From: DAOMNO01 sp035443885
Lineage (GTDB): Bacteria > Planctomycetota > Phycisphaerae > Phycisphaerales > SM1A02
Assembly: GCA_035443885.1 (NCBI GenBank)
Contig: DAOMNO010000023.1
Span: 1-29,876 of the forward strand
Direction of reading: 5' to 3'
DNA: 29,876 bases
A program made the position numbers and the translations under genes. Position 1 is the stretch's first letter. Each line of letters starts with the position of its first letter. This document shows positions 1 to 7,745 of the stretch, piece after piece. The notes beneath the pieces were generated by a model. It saw only the letters and a list, made by a program, of their open reading frames with translations, was not told the DNA's origin and did not search any database.

Positions 1-23
1 GTCCCCAATGAACTCATCCGGGG

Positions 24-199
24 GGAAGCCGGAAGTGGAGGATTGGCGACAATCCCGGATATCCGCCCCGTGCGAAGACCCGGCGTCGCGAATGTAGCGT
101 ACCTCACAAACCCGCTGACGCAAGGAAAAAACGAGGTTTTTGGCTGGTTGCGAGGTCATTTCATAAGGAAATATGACGCCACGGGCCGTTTCCTGCGCG
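24..199 (-). repeat. Dispersed repeat, copy A (shortened)
   Basis: Read on the minus strand this stretch aligns with copies B (12834-13053) and C (29210-29430). The last 27 nt (24-50 here) are identical to 13027-13053. A middle block around 65-95 matches copy C closely (GCGACGCCGGG followed by GCACGGGGCGG). The opening block, GCGCAGGAAACGGC then a TATGAAATGACC-like core, matches both. It lacks about 45 nt in the middle compared with B and C. Its 3' end points out of the left edge of the window, so what follows it cannot be seen. A short open frame on the plus strand (43-228) lies antisense to the repeat and is not taken as a gene. Confidence 0.8.
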
Positions 200-320
200 G
201 GAGAGTCAGATTTATTTCTGATGTTTGATGGCCCCCGAAACTTCCCCGGAATCCCCCCAGAATCCCCCAGAATCTCAGCCCCGCACTTGGCATGATGCGC
301 ATGGGGTGAACTGTATGCCC
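200..320. other. Gene-free spacer with short C-rich iterations
   Basis: Between repeat copy A and the end of truA. The only visible structure is an imperfect iteration of an AGAATCCCCC-type unit at about 247-275. It resembles the GAATCCCCCG/GAACCCCCG iterations at 13788-13843. No gene, promoter or convincing terminator is seen. Confidence 0.5.
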
Positions 321-1091
321 TCAATACCGTACCCACCTTAAACACAACCCTTCCGGCGGCATCGTGCTGCCCGCAGCGGTTCGGTCCCTAGCAGTGAGGA
401 TCGCATCGATGTGCTCAGGTGGATACACGCCCCGCCCGACGTCCGTCAGCGTGCCTGCGATGATGCGGATCATGTTGTAGAGAAATCCGTTGCCTGAGAT
501 GTCGATTTTGAGGCGGCGTGAGCTGGTCGCTGCGACATCGCATGAGAAGACTGTGCGTACGGTGCTTTCCCGGCCGTGATGCATGCGTGTGAAGCTGGCA
601 AAGTCATGCGTGCCCACCAGCCGCTGTGCCGCTTCGTGCATCTTCCCGGCATCCAGCACGTAGGGCGACCAAGCGATGAAGTGACGATCGAACAGCGGCA
701 TGCGACCTTCGGGATGATGTGCGACGCTGTGCGCAATGCGATAGCGGTATCCCTTTGAGGTGCAATGTTGAATGGGATCGAAATCCGGCGGAGCCAGTTC
801 GGCGCGGCGAACCTGAATGTCGTCCGGCAGCTTGCCGTTGATCGCGCGCGGGAGGCGATCAATGGGAATCTCCTGCTCGCTTGTGAACGCAGCCACCTGG
901 CCGACGGCGTGGACACCCGCATCGGTGCGCGAAGCGCCGAGTACACAGACAGGTTCCCGCACCACTTCGCGGATGGCCGTCTCCAGCACACCTTGTGCGG
1001 TGCGCAGCGGCTCGCTGTCCGGCGGGTGCTGCTTCTGCCAACCGTGAAAGTGGGTGCCATCGTAGGCGACAGTCAGCTTGTAACGCGGCAT
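321..1091 (-). CDS. truA: tRNA pseudouridine synthase A
   Basis: TruA converts uridines 38-40 in the anticodon arm of many tRNAs to pseudouridine in the cytoplasm. The 256-residue protein has the usual family length. Near the N-terminus it has the strand AYDGTHFHGWQ, and it carries the catalytic motif GASRTDAGVHA, in which Asp57 is the conserved nucleophile. Toward the C-terminus, GNGFLYNMIRIIAGTL is the conserved core motif of the second half. The start at 1091 gives a standard TruA N-terminus (MPRYKLTVAYDG). No clear Shine-Dalgarno sequence precedes it. The gene lies 79 nt downstream of the gene at 1171-2304 on the same strand, so co-transcription is likely. Recognition is by motif and is secure. 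Confidence 0.96.
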   Translation of the reverse strand: MPRYKLTVAYDGTHFHGWQKQHPPDSEPLRTAQGVLETAIREVVREPVCVLGASRTDAGVHAVGQVAAFTSEQEIPIDRLPRAINGKLPDDIQVRRAELAPPDFDPIQHCTSKGYRYRIAHSVAHHPEGRMPLFDRHFIAWSPYVLDAGKMHEAAQRLVGTHDFASFTRMHHGRESTVRTVFSCDVAATSSRRLKIDISGNGFLYNMIRIIAGTLTDVGRGVYPPEHIDAILTARDRTAAGSTMPPEGLCLRWVRY

Positions 1092-1170
1092 GGGGAAATG
1101 GGGAAACGTTCAACCGTCGAAACGCCACAATCGATCGCTGCGTCGAAGAGCAGTATTCGAGCCATCGCGT

Positions 1171-2304
1171 TCAATGTCCAAACAGATCGCGCTGTGCAAA
1201 CATGCCTTTTTTCTCGAAGTAGCCAAGCGCATCGTCAACGGTCGGGAAAATCTTTGTCGCCGTCTCGGTGATGAACGGGCTGGGGTGCTTCTTCGGCTTC
1301 CACACGACGTACACTTCCTTCGTGTGCTCCCATGCGTGCTGGAGTTCTCGTTCCACGCCGCTGGAGAGGCCGGGCGTGCCGCCGGGCAGTTCGGGCACGA
1401 GCGAGCAGATCATGTCGGACTGGTCGATGAGCTTGAAGTCTCGCATGTAAATCTGGCCGTCGATGTCACCTGCGATATCCAGCACTTCGCGCACGGAGAC
1501 GCGGATCGGCTCCGTGCCTTTGCGCCCGCCGAAGGAGTGCGGTGCGACTTCGATCCAATCCTTGCCTTCGCGCGCCGCAGCGATGCCTCGTTCGAGCAGC
1601 AGTTTTTCATCCACATCGCCTGGATCGAACGCGATGAAGTGCTTGGCGAGTTCTGCGCGGAAGTGGTCGATTTCCGCCAGCACGTCCGGCATATCGACCA
1701 CGTGGCTCATCGGAAAGCTGGGATAGACTTTTTTCATGTCCGGCCGCGTGACGAGTCGCAGGCAGGTTTCCGTGGTGTCGCTCTGCCGTCCGCGACTGAG
1801 GATGTAGAACGAGTTGGCGCAGCCGAGTGCTTGCGCGAGCAGTTCCGTCGCGAGTATTTCTTCCTCGCGCCACACCATGCAGTCTTTCAGCGTTGCATCA
1901 ATGTCGTGCTCTGCGTGCAGGCGGTGATGGACGATCTCGATGTTGTCCATCAGGCAGATGAGCATGTTGGGCTGCAACTTGCGCATCAGGTCGAAATCGA
2001 ATGCACTGAACAAGCCATGTCGCCAGCGAAAGGTGGCGTGCGTGTTAACGATGATGTTAGGGTGCGCTTCAGGGGGTGAAGAGCCTGCGATGACATCCTT
2101 GAACGCAGCGCGGCGGAGCGCGGTCAGGCGGCTGAGCGGAAGATCGAGAATGCGCCCGGGACGCACGTCCGGCGCTTCGCGGTACATCATGTCGCCGAGG
2201 TGATAGACTTCGATTCTGCCGCCTCGCTGCCCGGCGAGATGCGCCACGGCTTCGAGGTACGGCTTCTTATCCATTCCGATCTGTCCGGTTACGACGACAC
2301 GCAT
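1171..2304 (-). CDS. Unrecognised protein with degenerate P-loop and NDT-like C-terminus
   Basis: The 377-residue product begins MRVVVTGQIGMDKK, which has the shape of an adenylate kinase-type Walker A loop. The last Gly is Asp and the Ser/Thr is Lys, so nucleotide binding is uncertain. The C-terminal 100 residues contain DMICSLVPELPGGTPGLSSG and VERELQHAWEHTKEVYVVW. This resembles the active-site half of nucleoside 2-deoxyribosyltransferase-like (DUF4406-type) folds; that is an inference from pattern. The open frame extends 54 codons upstream, but the start at 2304 is preferred. A TATACT box lies exactly 7 nt before this ATG, with CTGACT 17 nt further up, implying a leaderless mRNA. The upstream extension also overlaps the divergent ferritin-like gene. 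No substrate can be named. Confidence 0.75.
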   Translation of the reverse strand: MRVVVTGQIGMDKKPYLEAVAHLAGQRGGRIEVYHLGDMMYREAPDVRPGRILDLPLSRLTALRRAAFKDVIAGSSPPEAHPNIIVNTHATFRWRHGLFSAFDFDLMRKLQPNMLICLMDNIEIVHHRLHAEHDIDATLKDCMVWREEEILATELLAQALGCANSFYILSRGRQSDTTETCLRLVTRPDMKKVYPSFPMSHVVDMPDVLAEIDHFRAELAKHFIAFDPGDVDEKLLLERGIAAAREGKDWIEVAPHSFGGRKGTEPIRVSVREVLDIAGDIDGQIYMRDFKLIDQSDMICSLVPELPGGTPGLSSGVERELQHAWEHTKEVYVVWKPKKHPSPFITETATKIFPTVDDALGYFEKKGMFAQRDLFGH

Positions 2305-2311
2305 GGCGTCC

Positions 2312-2317
2312 AGTATA
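2312..2317 (-). promoter_or_regulatory. -10 box, leaderless promoter of the 1171-2304 gene
   Basis: TATACT on the minus strand, 7 nt before the ATG at 2304. A -35-like CTGACT lies 17 nt upstream. Transcription would start on or next to the start codon. Confidence 0.6.
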
Positions 2318-2403
2318 GGAGATCGGATTGCAGAAGTCAGAACAGGGCGTTTTACATGGGGTTCTGCACGATCGCGCCATCGACATTCACGCAGCGCGGG
2401 GCC

Positions 2404-2409
2404 TACCAT
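2404..2409 (+). promoter_or_regulatory. -10 box of ferritin-like gene
   Basis: TACCAT preceded at 18 nt by TCGACA. Initiation about 7 nt downstream would leave a short leader holding the AAGGAG ribosome-binding site at 2419-2424. Confidence 0.45.
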
Positions 2410-2431
2410 GACTTCAAAGAAGGAGAGTCGT

Positions 2432-2899
2432 ATGGCCAAGTCCACAGACGCTACGCAGAAGATCATCGATCTTCTGATTGAGTGCTACAACGCTGAAATC
2501 GAGACGGTGATGAACTATCTCGCCAACTCGGTGAATCTCGAAGGCGTCCGCGCGGAGCGAATCAAGGATTCACTTCAGAAGGACATTGGTGAAGAGCTAG
2601 GACACGCGCAGCAACTCGCCAAGCGGATTCACACGCTGGGCGGCGTGGTGCCCGGCTCGCAGACGCTGACGTGGAGCCAGAAGGCTCTCCAGCCGCGCAA
2701 GGATACGACGGATGTGAAAGCCGTCATCCAAGGCGTCATCGAAGCCGAGGACAGTGCAATTGCCGGATACGAACGCCTCATTCGAACATGTGACGGCGTG
2801 GACTATGTTACGCAGGACCTGGCGATATCCCTGCTCGGCGATGAGCAGGAGCACCGGCGCGAGTTTATCGGCTACTTGAAGGAGTATTCGAAAGGCTGA
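2432..2899 (+). CDS. Ferritin-like diiron protein (bacterioferritin/Dps-like)
   Basis: A 155-residue, all-helical protein of the ferritin-like superfamily, probably cytoplasmic and involved in iron storage or oxidative protection. Four conserved carboxylate/His positions are visible in order: Glu in CYNAEIETVMNY, Glu and His in EELGHAQ, Glu in EAEDSAIAGYERL, and Glu and His in DEQEHRREF. This is the ExxH pairing of a diiron site. Several in-frame ATGs lie upstream (2303, 2408), but the start at 2432 has an AAGGAGAG site 7 nt before it and gives the expected length. It is transcribed divergently from the gene at 1171-2304. Bacterioferritin, DPS-like and rubrerythrin-like subfamilies cannot be separated with certainty here. 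Confidence 0.88.
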   Translation: MAKSTDATQKIIDLLIECYNAEIETVMNYLANSVNLEGVRAERIKDSLQKDIGEELGHAQQLAKRIHTLGGVVPGSQTLTWSQKALQPRKDTTDVKAVIQGVIEAEDSAIAGYERLIRTCDGVDYVTQDLAISLLGDEQEHRREFIGYLKEYSKG

Positions 2900-3030
2900 C
2901 GCACTGCAAATGCGTCCGAGAAGATCGCGGTTCACTCGCGCGGCGAAGTGATCTCTTGCGTTGTTGAGGCGTTGTGCTTGGCGTTCACGCCCCATGTGGC
3001 ACATTTGCGCATCAGGAGGGAGAAGTCCCG

Positions 3031-4635
3031 ATGCGCACCCAGAAATGTTCTGCGGCGGCACTTGCCGTCATGTTGCTCGGCGCGACGCATGAATCGCCGG
3101 GCGATGTTCTCATTCTGCTCAGCAATGGCGCCCCCGCGCACCCCAGCGAGGCGCACAAGCAGTTCAATGCCGCTACCGGCGGGTGGAATGTGTATCTCAA
3201 CGCGCTGTATATGCCCGGCGGCGACACGATCTATGAAGTGCACGGCACAGGCGGCGAGACGATCGACAACATCTACATCAACGTGCCGTGCTGGACGGGG
3301 CCGAACGGCAACTGCGTGCCTGCCGGTTCGCCGGTAACGGTTCGCGTCAAGAGTATGCCGCCGCATGGATTGCGTACGGTGCACAATATCATTCAGACAA
3401 ACACGGCGGAAACGCTGCTGACGATTGTGAACGTCGATGAAGACCTCGGCAAGGTGGTGGTGGAGCACATCGGAACGATCACTGCAGGACGCGATGTGCA
3501 TGGCCCCATCACCGGCACGACCGATTACAACCCAGTGCGAGGTGTTACCGCGGTGATTGCAGGTCGGGATATTCGCGGCAATGTAACAGCGGAAAAGGGG
3601 CGCGTCGGCCTGTTGAGCGCGGGGCGGCATATCGGCACCGCGCAGGTGCCGATTCTCGTGCGATCGCGCAACAACCTGTTCAGCCTTGAAGCAGGCGGCA
3701 ACGTGTATGCGAACATCGACGCCACCTATCAAGGCGGCACGGGCTATCTGTGGCGCATGAGCGCATCGCGATTTGAGGGCACATTGAAGACGCGGCGCAT
3801 CGGTTGGAACACGCCGCTCAACCAGCCGGGCTTTATCAAGCTGACCGGTGCAATGGCTGGATTGATTGAAGTTGAAGAGCAGTTCAACGACGCTGCGATT
3901 GCGATTGAACTACCTGCGCAGGGTTTGACGGGGCAGATCATCTTCAATGCTGCGGCACAGGCGAACGGCGCGTGGACCGCGCCGGTGAAACTCGATCCTG
4001 CCAATAAGTCCGTGATCAATCTTGTTGGCCCAGCGTATGCGCAGCAGGCCGCGATGCTGGGTGGCGGATCCGTTGGCCTGGTGCCATTCAGGCTTCATGC
4101 AACGTCGTGCATTCCTGCTGCCGGTTCGTCTGTTGTTGCGCCGAGCGGCAATCAGCAACCGATCTTCGTGCAGCTTCGGCATTACGGGCCGGTGGCGTTT
4201 GCCGTCGAACATCCGCTGATCTTCGAGCGGCGGCTTGCAGGTTCGGCCAATCCGTTCTTCCCGATGGACCCGACTGAGTTTCTCGTCATTCGCGACGGCA
4301 AAGACCCACGGACGCTGGTTGTTGGCCCCGCGCCGGGGCGGGCGGGCTTCGTCGAGGGTTATGAGTATCGGTTGCGCCCGACCGAAGATTTGCGGTGCGA
4401 CATCGCTGCTGCGCCTGCAGTGATCTGGGAGAACCCATACACGTTCAAGGTGGTCAGCCCGCCTTGCCCTGCGGATCTGTCAGGCGACGGTCAGGTGAAT
4501 GTGATTGATCTGCTCATTCTGCTTTCACACTGGGGCGCGCCTGCGCAGCCGGTTGCAGCGGACCTGAACGGCGACGGCCTGGTGAACGTGCAGGATCTGC
4601 TGATACTGCTCAGCTCGTGGGGGGTATGCCAGTAG
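3031..4635 (+). CDS. Secreted protein with C-terminal dockerin-like repeats
   Basis: A 534-residue exported protein. The start at 3031 follows AGGAGGG and gives a short signal peptide (MRTQKCSAAALAVMLLGATH); an alternative ATG 57 nt upstream lacks a good site. The body is low in recognisable motifs but rich in Gly, Thr and Asn. It has recurring 'TITAGRDVHGPITG' / 'AVIAGRDIRGNVTA' / 'LLSAGRHIGTAQ' units at about residues 150-220 that suggest a right-handed beta-helix or similar repeat fold. The C-terminus holds two EF-hand/dockerin type I-like repeats, ADLSGDGQVNVIDLLILLSHWG and a second one ending DLLILLSSWG. In planctomycetes such modules occur on many extracellular proteins. Function is unknown. 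The stop lies within 35 nt of the hpt start. Confidence 0.88.
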   Translation: MRTQKCSAAALAVMLLGATHESPGDVLILLSNGAPAHPSEAHKQFNAATGGWNVYLNALYMPGGDTIYEVHGTGGETIDNIYINVPCWTGPNGNCVPAGSPVTVRVKSMPPHGLRTVHNIIQTNTAETLLTIVNVDEDLGKVVVEHIGTITAGRDVHGPITGTTDYNPVRGVTAVIAGRDIRGNVTAEKGRVGLLSAGRHIGTAQVPILVRSRNNLFSLEAGGNVYANIDATYQGGTGYLWRMSASRFEGTLKTRRIGWNTPLNQPGFIKLTGAMAGLIEVEEQFNDAAIAIELPAQGLTGQIIFNAAAQANGAWTAPVKLDPANKSVINLVGPAYAQQAAMLGGGSVGLVPFRLHATSCIPAAGSSVVAPSGNQQPIFVQLRHYGPVAFAVEHPLIFERRLAGSANPFFPMDPTEFLVIRDGKDPRTLVVGPAPGRAGFVEGYEYRLRPTEDLRCDIAAAPAVIWENPYTFKVVSPPCPADLSGDGQVNVIDLLILLSHWGAPAQPVAADLNGDGLVNVQDLLILLSSWGVCQ

Positions 4636-4655
4636 TGCCCATCGCGCCAGGTGGT

Positions 4656-4661
4656 TACACT
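4656..4661 (+). promoter_or_regulatory. -10 box, leaderless promoter of hpt
   Basis: TACACT ends 6 nt before the GTG at 4668, inside GGTTACACT, the same nonamer found upstream of lptB. Confidence 0.55.
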
Positions 4662-4667
4662 GGCTGC

Positions 4668-5213
4668 GTGCGAAGCGACATTGACCGCATTCTGATTTCA
4701 AGCGAGCAGATCGCAGCGCGGATACGCGAGCTTGGTGCAGCAATCTGTCGCGATCTGGATGGGCTGGATGACGACGCGGAGATCGTCCTGGTGCCGATTC
4801 TGACCGGCAGCATCATCTTCGTGGCGGACCTCATGCGATGTCTGCCGCAGAAGATTCGTATCGGCGTTATCACGGCATCGAGCTATCCGGGCAAGAGTAC
4901 AACGAGCAAGGGCGCGCAGATCACCGGTTCGCTGCCGATGGACCTTGAAGGCAAGCACGTGCTGATCGTTGATGACATTCTGGATTCGGGCCACACGATT
5001 CGCAGCGTGCGTGAAGAGATCATGAAGCGCGGGCCTCACTCGGTTCGCACATGCGTGCTGCTGCGCAAGCAGATTCCCAGCGCGATGGCGACACCTTGCG
5101 AGTATGTCGGCTTCGACATTCCGGACGCCTTTGTGGTGGGTTATGGGCTGGATTACGATGACTATTACCGCAACCTGCCGGACATCGGAACGCTGAAAAA
5201 GGAAGCGATGTAG
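4668..5213 (+). CDS. hpt: Hypoxanthine phosphoribosyltransferase
   Basis: Salvages hypoxanthine or guanine with PRPP to IMP or GMP. The 181-residue protein contains VLVPILTGSIIF near the N-terminus (purine/PPi loop) and the PRPP-binding motif VLIVDDILDSGHT at about residues 98-110. The C-terminal FVVGYGLDYDDYYRNLPDIG is the HPRT signature. I chose the GTG at 4668. In-frame ATGs at 4617 and 4626 would overlap the preceding gene and add residues not found in the family, while a TACACT box sits 6 nt before the GTG and suggests a leaderless message. The family's typical N-terminus (DIDRILISSEQIAARI) then begins almost at residue 4. Confidence 0.95.
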   Translation: MRSDIDRILISSEQIAARIRELGAAICRDLDGLDDDAEIVLVPILTGSIIFVADLMRCLPQKIRIGVITASSYPGKSTTSKGAQITGSLPMDLEGKHVLIVDDILDSGHTIRSVREEIMKRGPHSVRTCVLLRKQIPSAMATPCEYVGFDIPDAFVVGYGLDYDDYYRNLPDIGTLKKEAM

Positions 5214-5247
5214 CGCGGGTGCGCTACCATCGGGTGAGGAGGCGCGG

Positions 5248-5916
5248 GTGGTTTGTCTCGCTGAGCAACCTGTTACGCGGAAGATCGGCGTTGCACACAG
5301 CGTCGGCAGCAGCCGTGTTGCTGATGCAAACGATAATCCATGCGCCGCGCCGCGCACGTGGATGACCGGCGAAGCGGAAGCCGTGCCGGTCGATCAGGCG
5401 GAGGCGCTGCTCCCTCGCGAGCTGATTCGCGATGATGAAGTCATCATTCTGCTGCTCAGACCGAGTTCCCTGTTTATCGTGCTGGCCTCGCTGCGCAGCA
5501 TTGCAGCGATTCTTATTTTCACGCTTGCTTTCGCGCTGCTTGTCGCCAAGGTGTCGTGGCTGCGCACCGGATGGAGTGAGGAGCAGGTGTATCTGCTGGG
5601 CGCAGCGATGATCGCGCTTCGCATCGGGTGGCAGGCTCTTGAGTGGGTTAATCGCGTGTACGTGCTGACCGATCGCCGCATCATCACGCGCTCCGGCGTG
5701 CTTCGCGTAAACGTGTATGAAGCTCCGCTTCGGCGCATTCAGCACACCAGCGTCTTCGTGCGAATTCGAGAGCGCGTGTTTGGGCTGGGCACGATCGGTT
5801 TTGCGACGGCGGGCAGCGATGTGTTCGACACATTCTGGGTGATGGTGCGTCAGCCGTTCGTTGTGCATCGCGTGGTAACGGAGACCATTCGACGGTACGG
5901 CTCGCCGATGCCCTGA
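5248..5916 (+). CDS. PH-domain (bPH2) membrane protein
   Basis: A 222-residue protein with two predicted membrane helices at about residues 75-98 and 113-130. They are followed by a bacterial pleckstrin-homology-like domain (DUF304/YdbS type): WVNRVYVLTDRRIITRSGVL, then APLRRIQHTSVFVRIRERVFGLGTIGF. This family is membrane-bound and its biochemical role is generally unknown. The GTG start at 5248 is preceded by GAGGAGG. A TACCAT box at 5225-5230 would place the transcription start a few nucleotides before that site. The first 40 residues are not conserved in type, so a later start is possible. It follows hpt by 34 nt but seems to have its own promoter. Confidence 0.82.
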   Translation: MVCLAEQPVTRKIGVAHSVGSSRVADANDNPCAAPRTWMTGEAEAVPVDQAEALLPRELIRDDEVIILLLRPSSLFIVLASLRSIAAILIFTLAFALLVAKVSWLRTGWSEEQVYLLGAAMIALRIGWQALEWVNRVYVLTDRRIITRSGVLRVNVYEAPLRRIQHTSVFVRIRERVFGLGTIGFATAGSDVFDTFWVMVRQPFVVHRVVTETIRRYGSPMP

Positions 5917-5932
5917 ATGTGCTCGCGATGCG

Positions 5933-7291
5933 TTATGCGCCGCCCGGTTTGGGCTTGCGCACACCGCCGCCTGGTTTCTGACCCGGTTTGATGGGCCTGC
6001 TTTTTTTCGACCGAGTTGGCGCCGTTTTAAAACGAGCCTGTTTCACGGCATGGCCTGCCTTGGTCGTCACGAGTTTCGTGTCAGTTGTCTTCTTGACGTT
6101 TGGGCGAGCGGGCGGCGGTGGGGGGATGAAACCCTCCGGTTTTTCAGCGTGCGCGGGAACAAGTTCCCGCCCGACGATTCTTGCAATCTCCCGCCATCGT
6201 GCCGCATCGCGATCGTCAAGCAGGGTGAGCGCTTCACCGAAACCGCCGCCATGCCCCGCGCGACCGATTCGGTGAACGTATTCCTCGGCAGCAAGCGGCA
6301 GGTCGTAGTTGATGACAGTTCGCGCCGCGGGAATGTGCAGGCCTCGCGCCGCCACATCCGTCGCCACGACGACAGCGAGTTCGCCTTTGGCGAACCGTGA
6401 GAGTGCGCGCTGGCGCTGCGCCTGCGTGCGATCGCCATGAATCATGCCAAGCGAAATGCCGTGCCGCTGCAATGCGGAGCCAACCCAGCCCACGCGGCGC
6501 TTGGTGCGGCAGAAGATGAGCACGCCTTTGTTGCGAGGTGTCGGCGACGTTTTGAGAAGATGCAGAAGCAGAGCCACTTTGTCATGCTCAGCAACGCTGA
6601 GCAGATGTTGCTTGATGTGCTGCGCGGGTGTGGTGTGCTCGCCGATCTCAATGCGCACCGGGTCTTTCAGAAATCGTTCAGCAAGCTCTGCAATCTCCTT
6701 CGGAAACGTGGCGGTAAAGAGGAGCGTCTGGCGTTTGTTGCTGACGCCTTCGAGAATTGCACTGACCTGCGGCAGGAAGCCGAGATCAAGCATGCGATCC
6801 GCCTCATCAACAGCGACATAACGAACATACGCCAATGAGAGAAGGTCGGCTTCGAGCAGTTCACGCACGCGACCGGGCGTGGCGACGAGCAGATCGATGC
6901 CGCGCGCGATGACTTCAGCTTGCGGGGTGATGGCGACTTTGCCGTAGGCGCACGCGGTGCGCAGTACGGTGCCCTGACAGATCGCAGCAGCTTCATCAGC
7001 GACCTGCTGGGCGAGTTCGCGCGTCGGGCAGAGCACGAGCGAGCGAAGACGGGACATCGGCTCAGTGGGGCCTTTGAGCTTTCTTGGCGGCGGGTCCGTC
7101 AACAGGCGATGGGCCAGCGGGGCAAGGAAGGCGGTCGTCTTGCCTGTGCCAGTGGGCGCAAGGCCGATAACGTCGCGGCCTTCGAGGATGGAGCCGGCGG
7201 CCTGCGCCTGGATGGCACGAGGTTCCCGGTATCCCATCGTCTCAAGGTTGCGGACGATGAACGGGTGAAGGTTGAGTTCAGAGAAGCTCAT
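5933..7291 (-). CDS. DEAD-box ATP-dependent RNA helicase (RhlE-like)
   Basis: A 452-residue RNA helicase. Visible motifs in order are the Q motif region (GYREPRAIQAQA, 20-31), motif I APTGTGKT (45-52), Ia PTRELAQQ (90-96), Ib TPGR (138-141), II DEAD (162-165), III FTATF, IV region VLIFCRTKRR, V ATDVAARGLHIP and VI HRIGRAGHGG. In motif VI the usual second Arg (HRIGRxGR) is His. The C-terminal tail of about 60 residues is strongly basic (Lys/Arg/Pro/Gly), as in RhlE/SrmB-type helicases that work on rRNA or mRNA decay. There is no clear ribosome-binding site. TGCACT lies 8 nt before the ATG and could serve a leaderless start. It converges with the PH-domain gene. Confidence 0.93.
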   Translation of the reverse strand: MSFSELNLHPFIVRNLETMGYREPRAIQAQAAGSILEGRDVIGLAPTGTGKTTAFLAPLAHRLLTDPPPRKLKGPTEPMSRLRSLVLCPTRELAQQVADEAAAICQGTVLRTACAYGKVAITPQAEVIARGIDLLVATPGRVRELLEADLLSLAYVRYVAVDEADRMLDLGFLPQVSAILEGVSNKRQTLLFTATFPKEIAELAERFLKDPVRIEIGEHTTPAQHIKQHLLSVAEHDKVALLLHLLKTSPTPRNKGVLIFCRTKRRVGWVGSALQRHGISLGMIHGDRTQAQRQRALSRFAKGELAVVVATDVAARGLHIPAARTVINYDLPLAAEEYVHRIGRAGHGGGFGEALTLLDDRDAARWREIARIVGRELVPAHAEKPEGFIPPPPPARPNVKKTTDTKLVTTKAGHAVKQARFKTAPTRSKKSRPIKPGQKPGGGVRKPKPGGA

Positions 7292-7396
7292 GAAAAGTCA
7301 GTGCATCCGATGAAACCCGGCGACGTGAACGCCGAACATACAGGTGGAGAATAGCGGTCTCGTGCAGAAAGTTCTGCTCGGCCTGGAATATTCGAG
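7292..7396. other. Divergent spacer upstream of helicase gene
   Basis: Holds the helicase start region on the minus strand and the approach to the plus-strand promoter at 7397. No gene is seen. Confidence 0.5.
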
Positions 7397-7424
7397 TTGA
7401 CGAATGATGTTTGCAGGATACAGT
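7397..7424 (+). promoter_or_regulatory. Sigma-70-like promoter of small RNA candidate
   Basis: TTGACG (7397-7402), 16-nt spacer, TACAGT (7419-7424). It is one of the best -35/-10 pairs in the window and has no coding sequence directly behind it. Confidence 0.65.
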
Positions 7425-7430
7425 GATTCC

Positions 7431-7572
7431 CATGCGTAACAGGCAGTTCATCCTTACGGCTATGTGCCGCTGCCGCCATCACTGGCGGACAGGGATGAGT
7501 TGCGTGCGCGCCTGATCGATCAACGAGCCACGTACCCGAAGCCCTGTCCGCCGCGGACAGGGCTTTTTTCTT
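7431..7572 (+). ncRNA. Candidate structured small RNA with strong terminator
   Basis: A stretch of about 140 nt that starts 7 nt after a good promoter and ends at a strong intrinsic terminator. It folds on inspection into an 11-bp outer stem (7443-7453 with 7493-7503, two G-U pairs). This closes two inner hairpins: CGGC/GCCG at 7457-7469 and CTGCCGCC/GGCGGaCAG at 7470-7492. A linker with the palindrome TGATCGATCA leads to the terminator. There is no open reading frame with a ribosome-binding site inside. I compared it by eye with SRP RNA, TPP, FMN, cobalamin, SAM and c-di-GMP-I motifs and saw no match. It could instead be a long attenuated leader for the gene at 7746. Confidence 0.6.
7540..7572 (+). 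terminator. Intrinsic terminator of small RNA candidate
   Basis: Perfect 11-bp stem AGCCCTGTCCG / CGGACAGGGCT with a 3-nt loop (7551-7553), followed by TTTTTTCTT. Confidence 0.9.
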
Positions 7573-7745
7573 ATTCAATCATTCACGGAGCATTTCCCGG
7601 ATTTGAGCAGATCGGACTGAGATTGGATGACACAGTGCAACACCGAACGCCATGCCGTGCGAATGGAATGGTGAAGCACAGATGGACAATCCGATGGAAT
7701 CGAGACTGCACAGGGCGGGTCTTGGAATCAGAAAGGTGAGTCATC
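7573..7745 (+). other. Spacer between small RNA terminator and 7746 gene
   Basis: No gene. TTGAGC at about 7602 with GATGAC 17 nt later (about 7625) is a weak promoter candidate for the gene at 7746. Confidence 0.35.

Noticed and set aside
43..228. 61-codon plus-strand open frame
   Set aside because: It lies antisense across repeat copy A, has no ribosome-binding site, and the matching positions in B and C are not conserved as this frame.
1090..2079. Plus-strand open frame of 329 codons
   Set aside because: Fully antisense to the gene at 1171-2304, whose promoter and C-terminal motif make it the real one.
7431..7572. SRP RNA or 6S RNA
   Set aside because: No GGAA-capped SRP apical helix and no long stem-bubble-stem of 6S type; the fold is a three-way junction.
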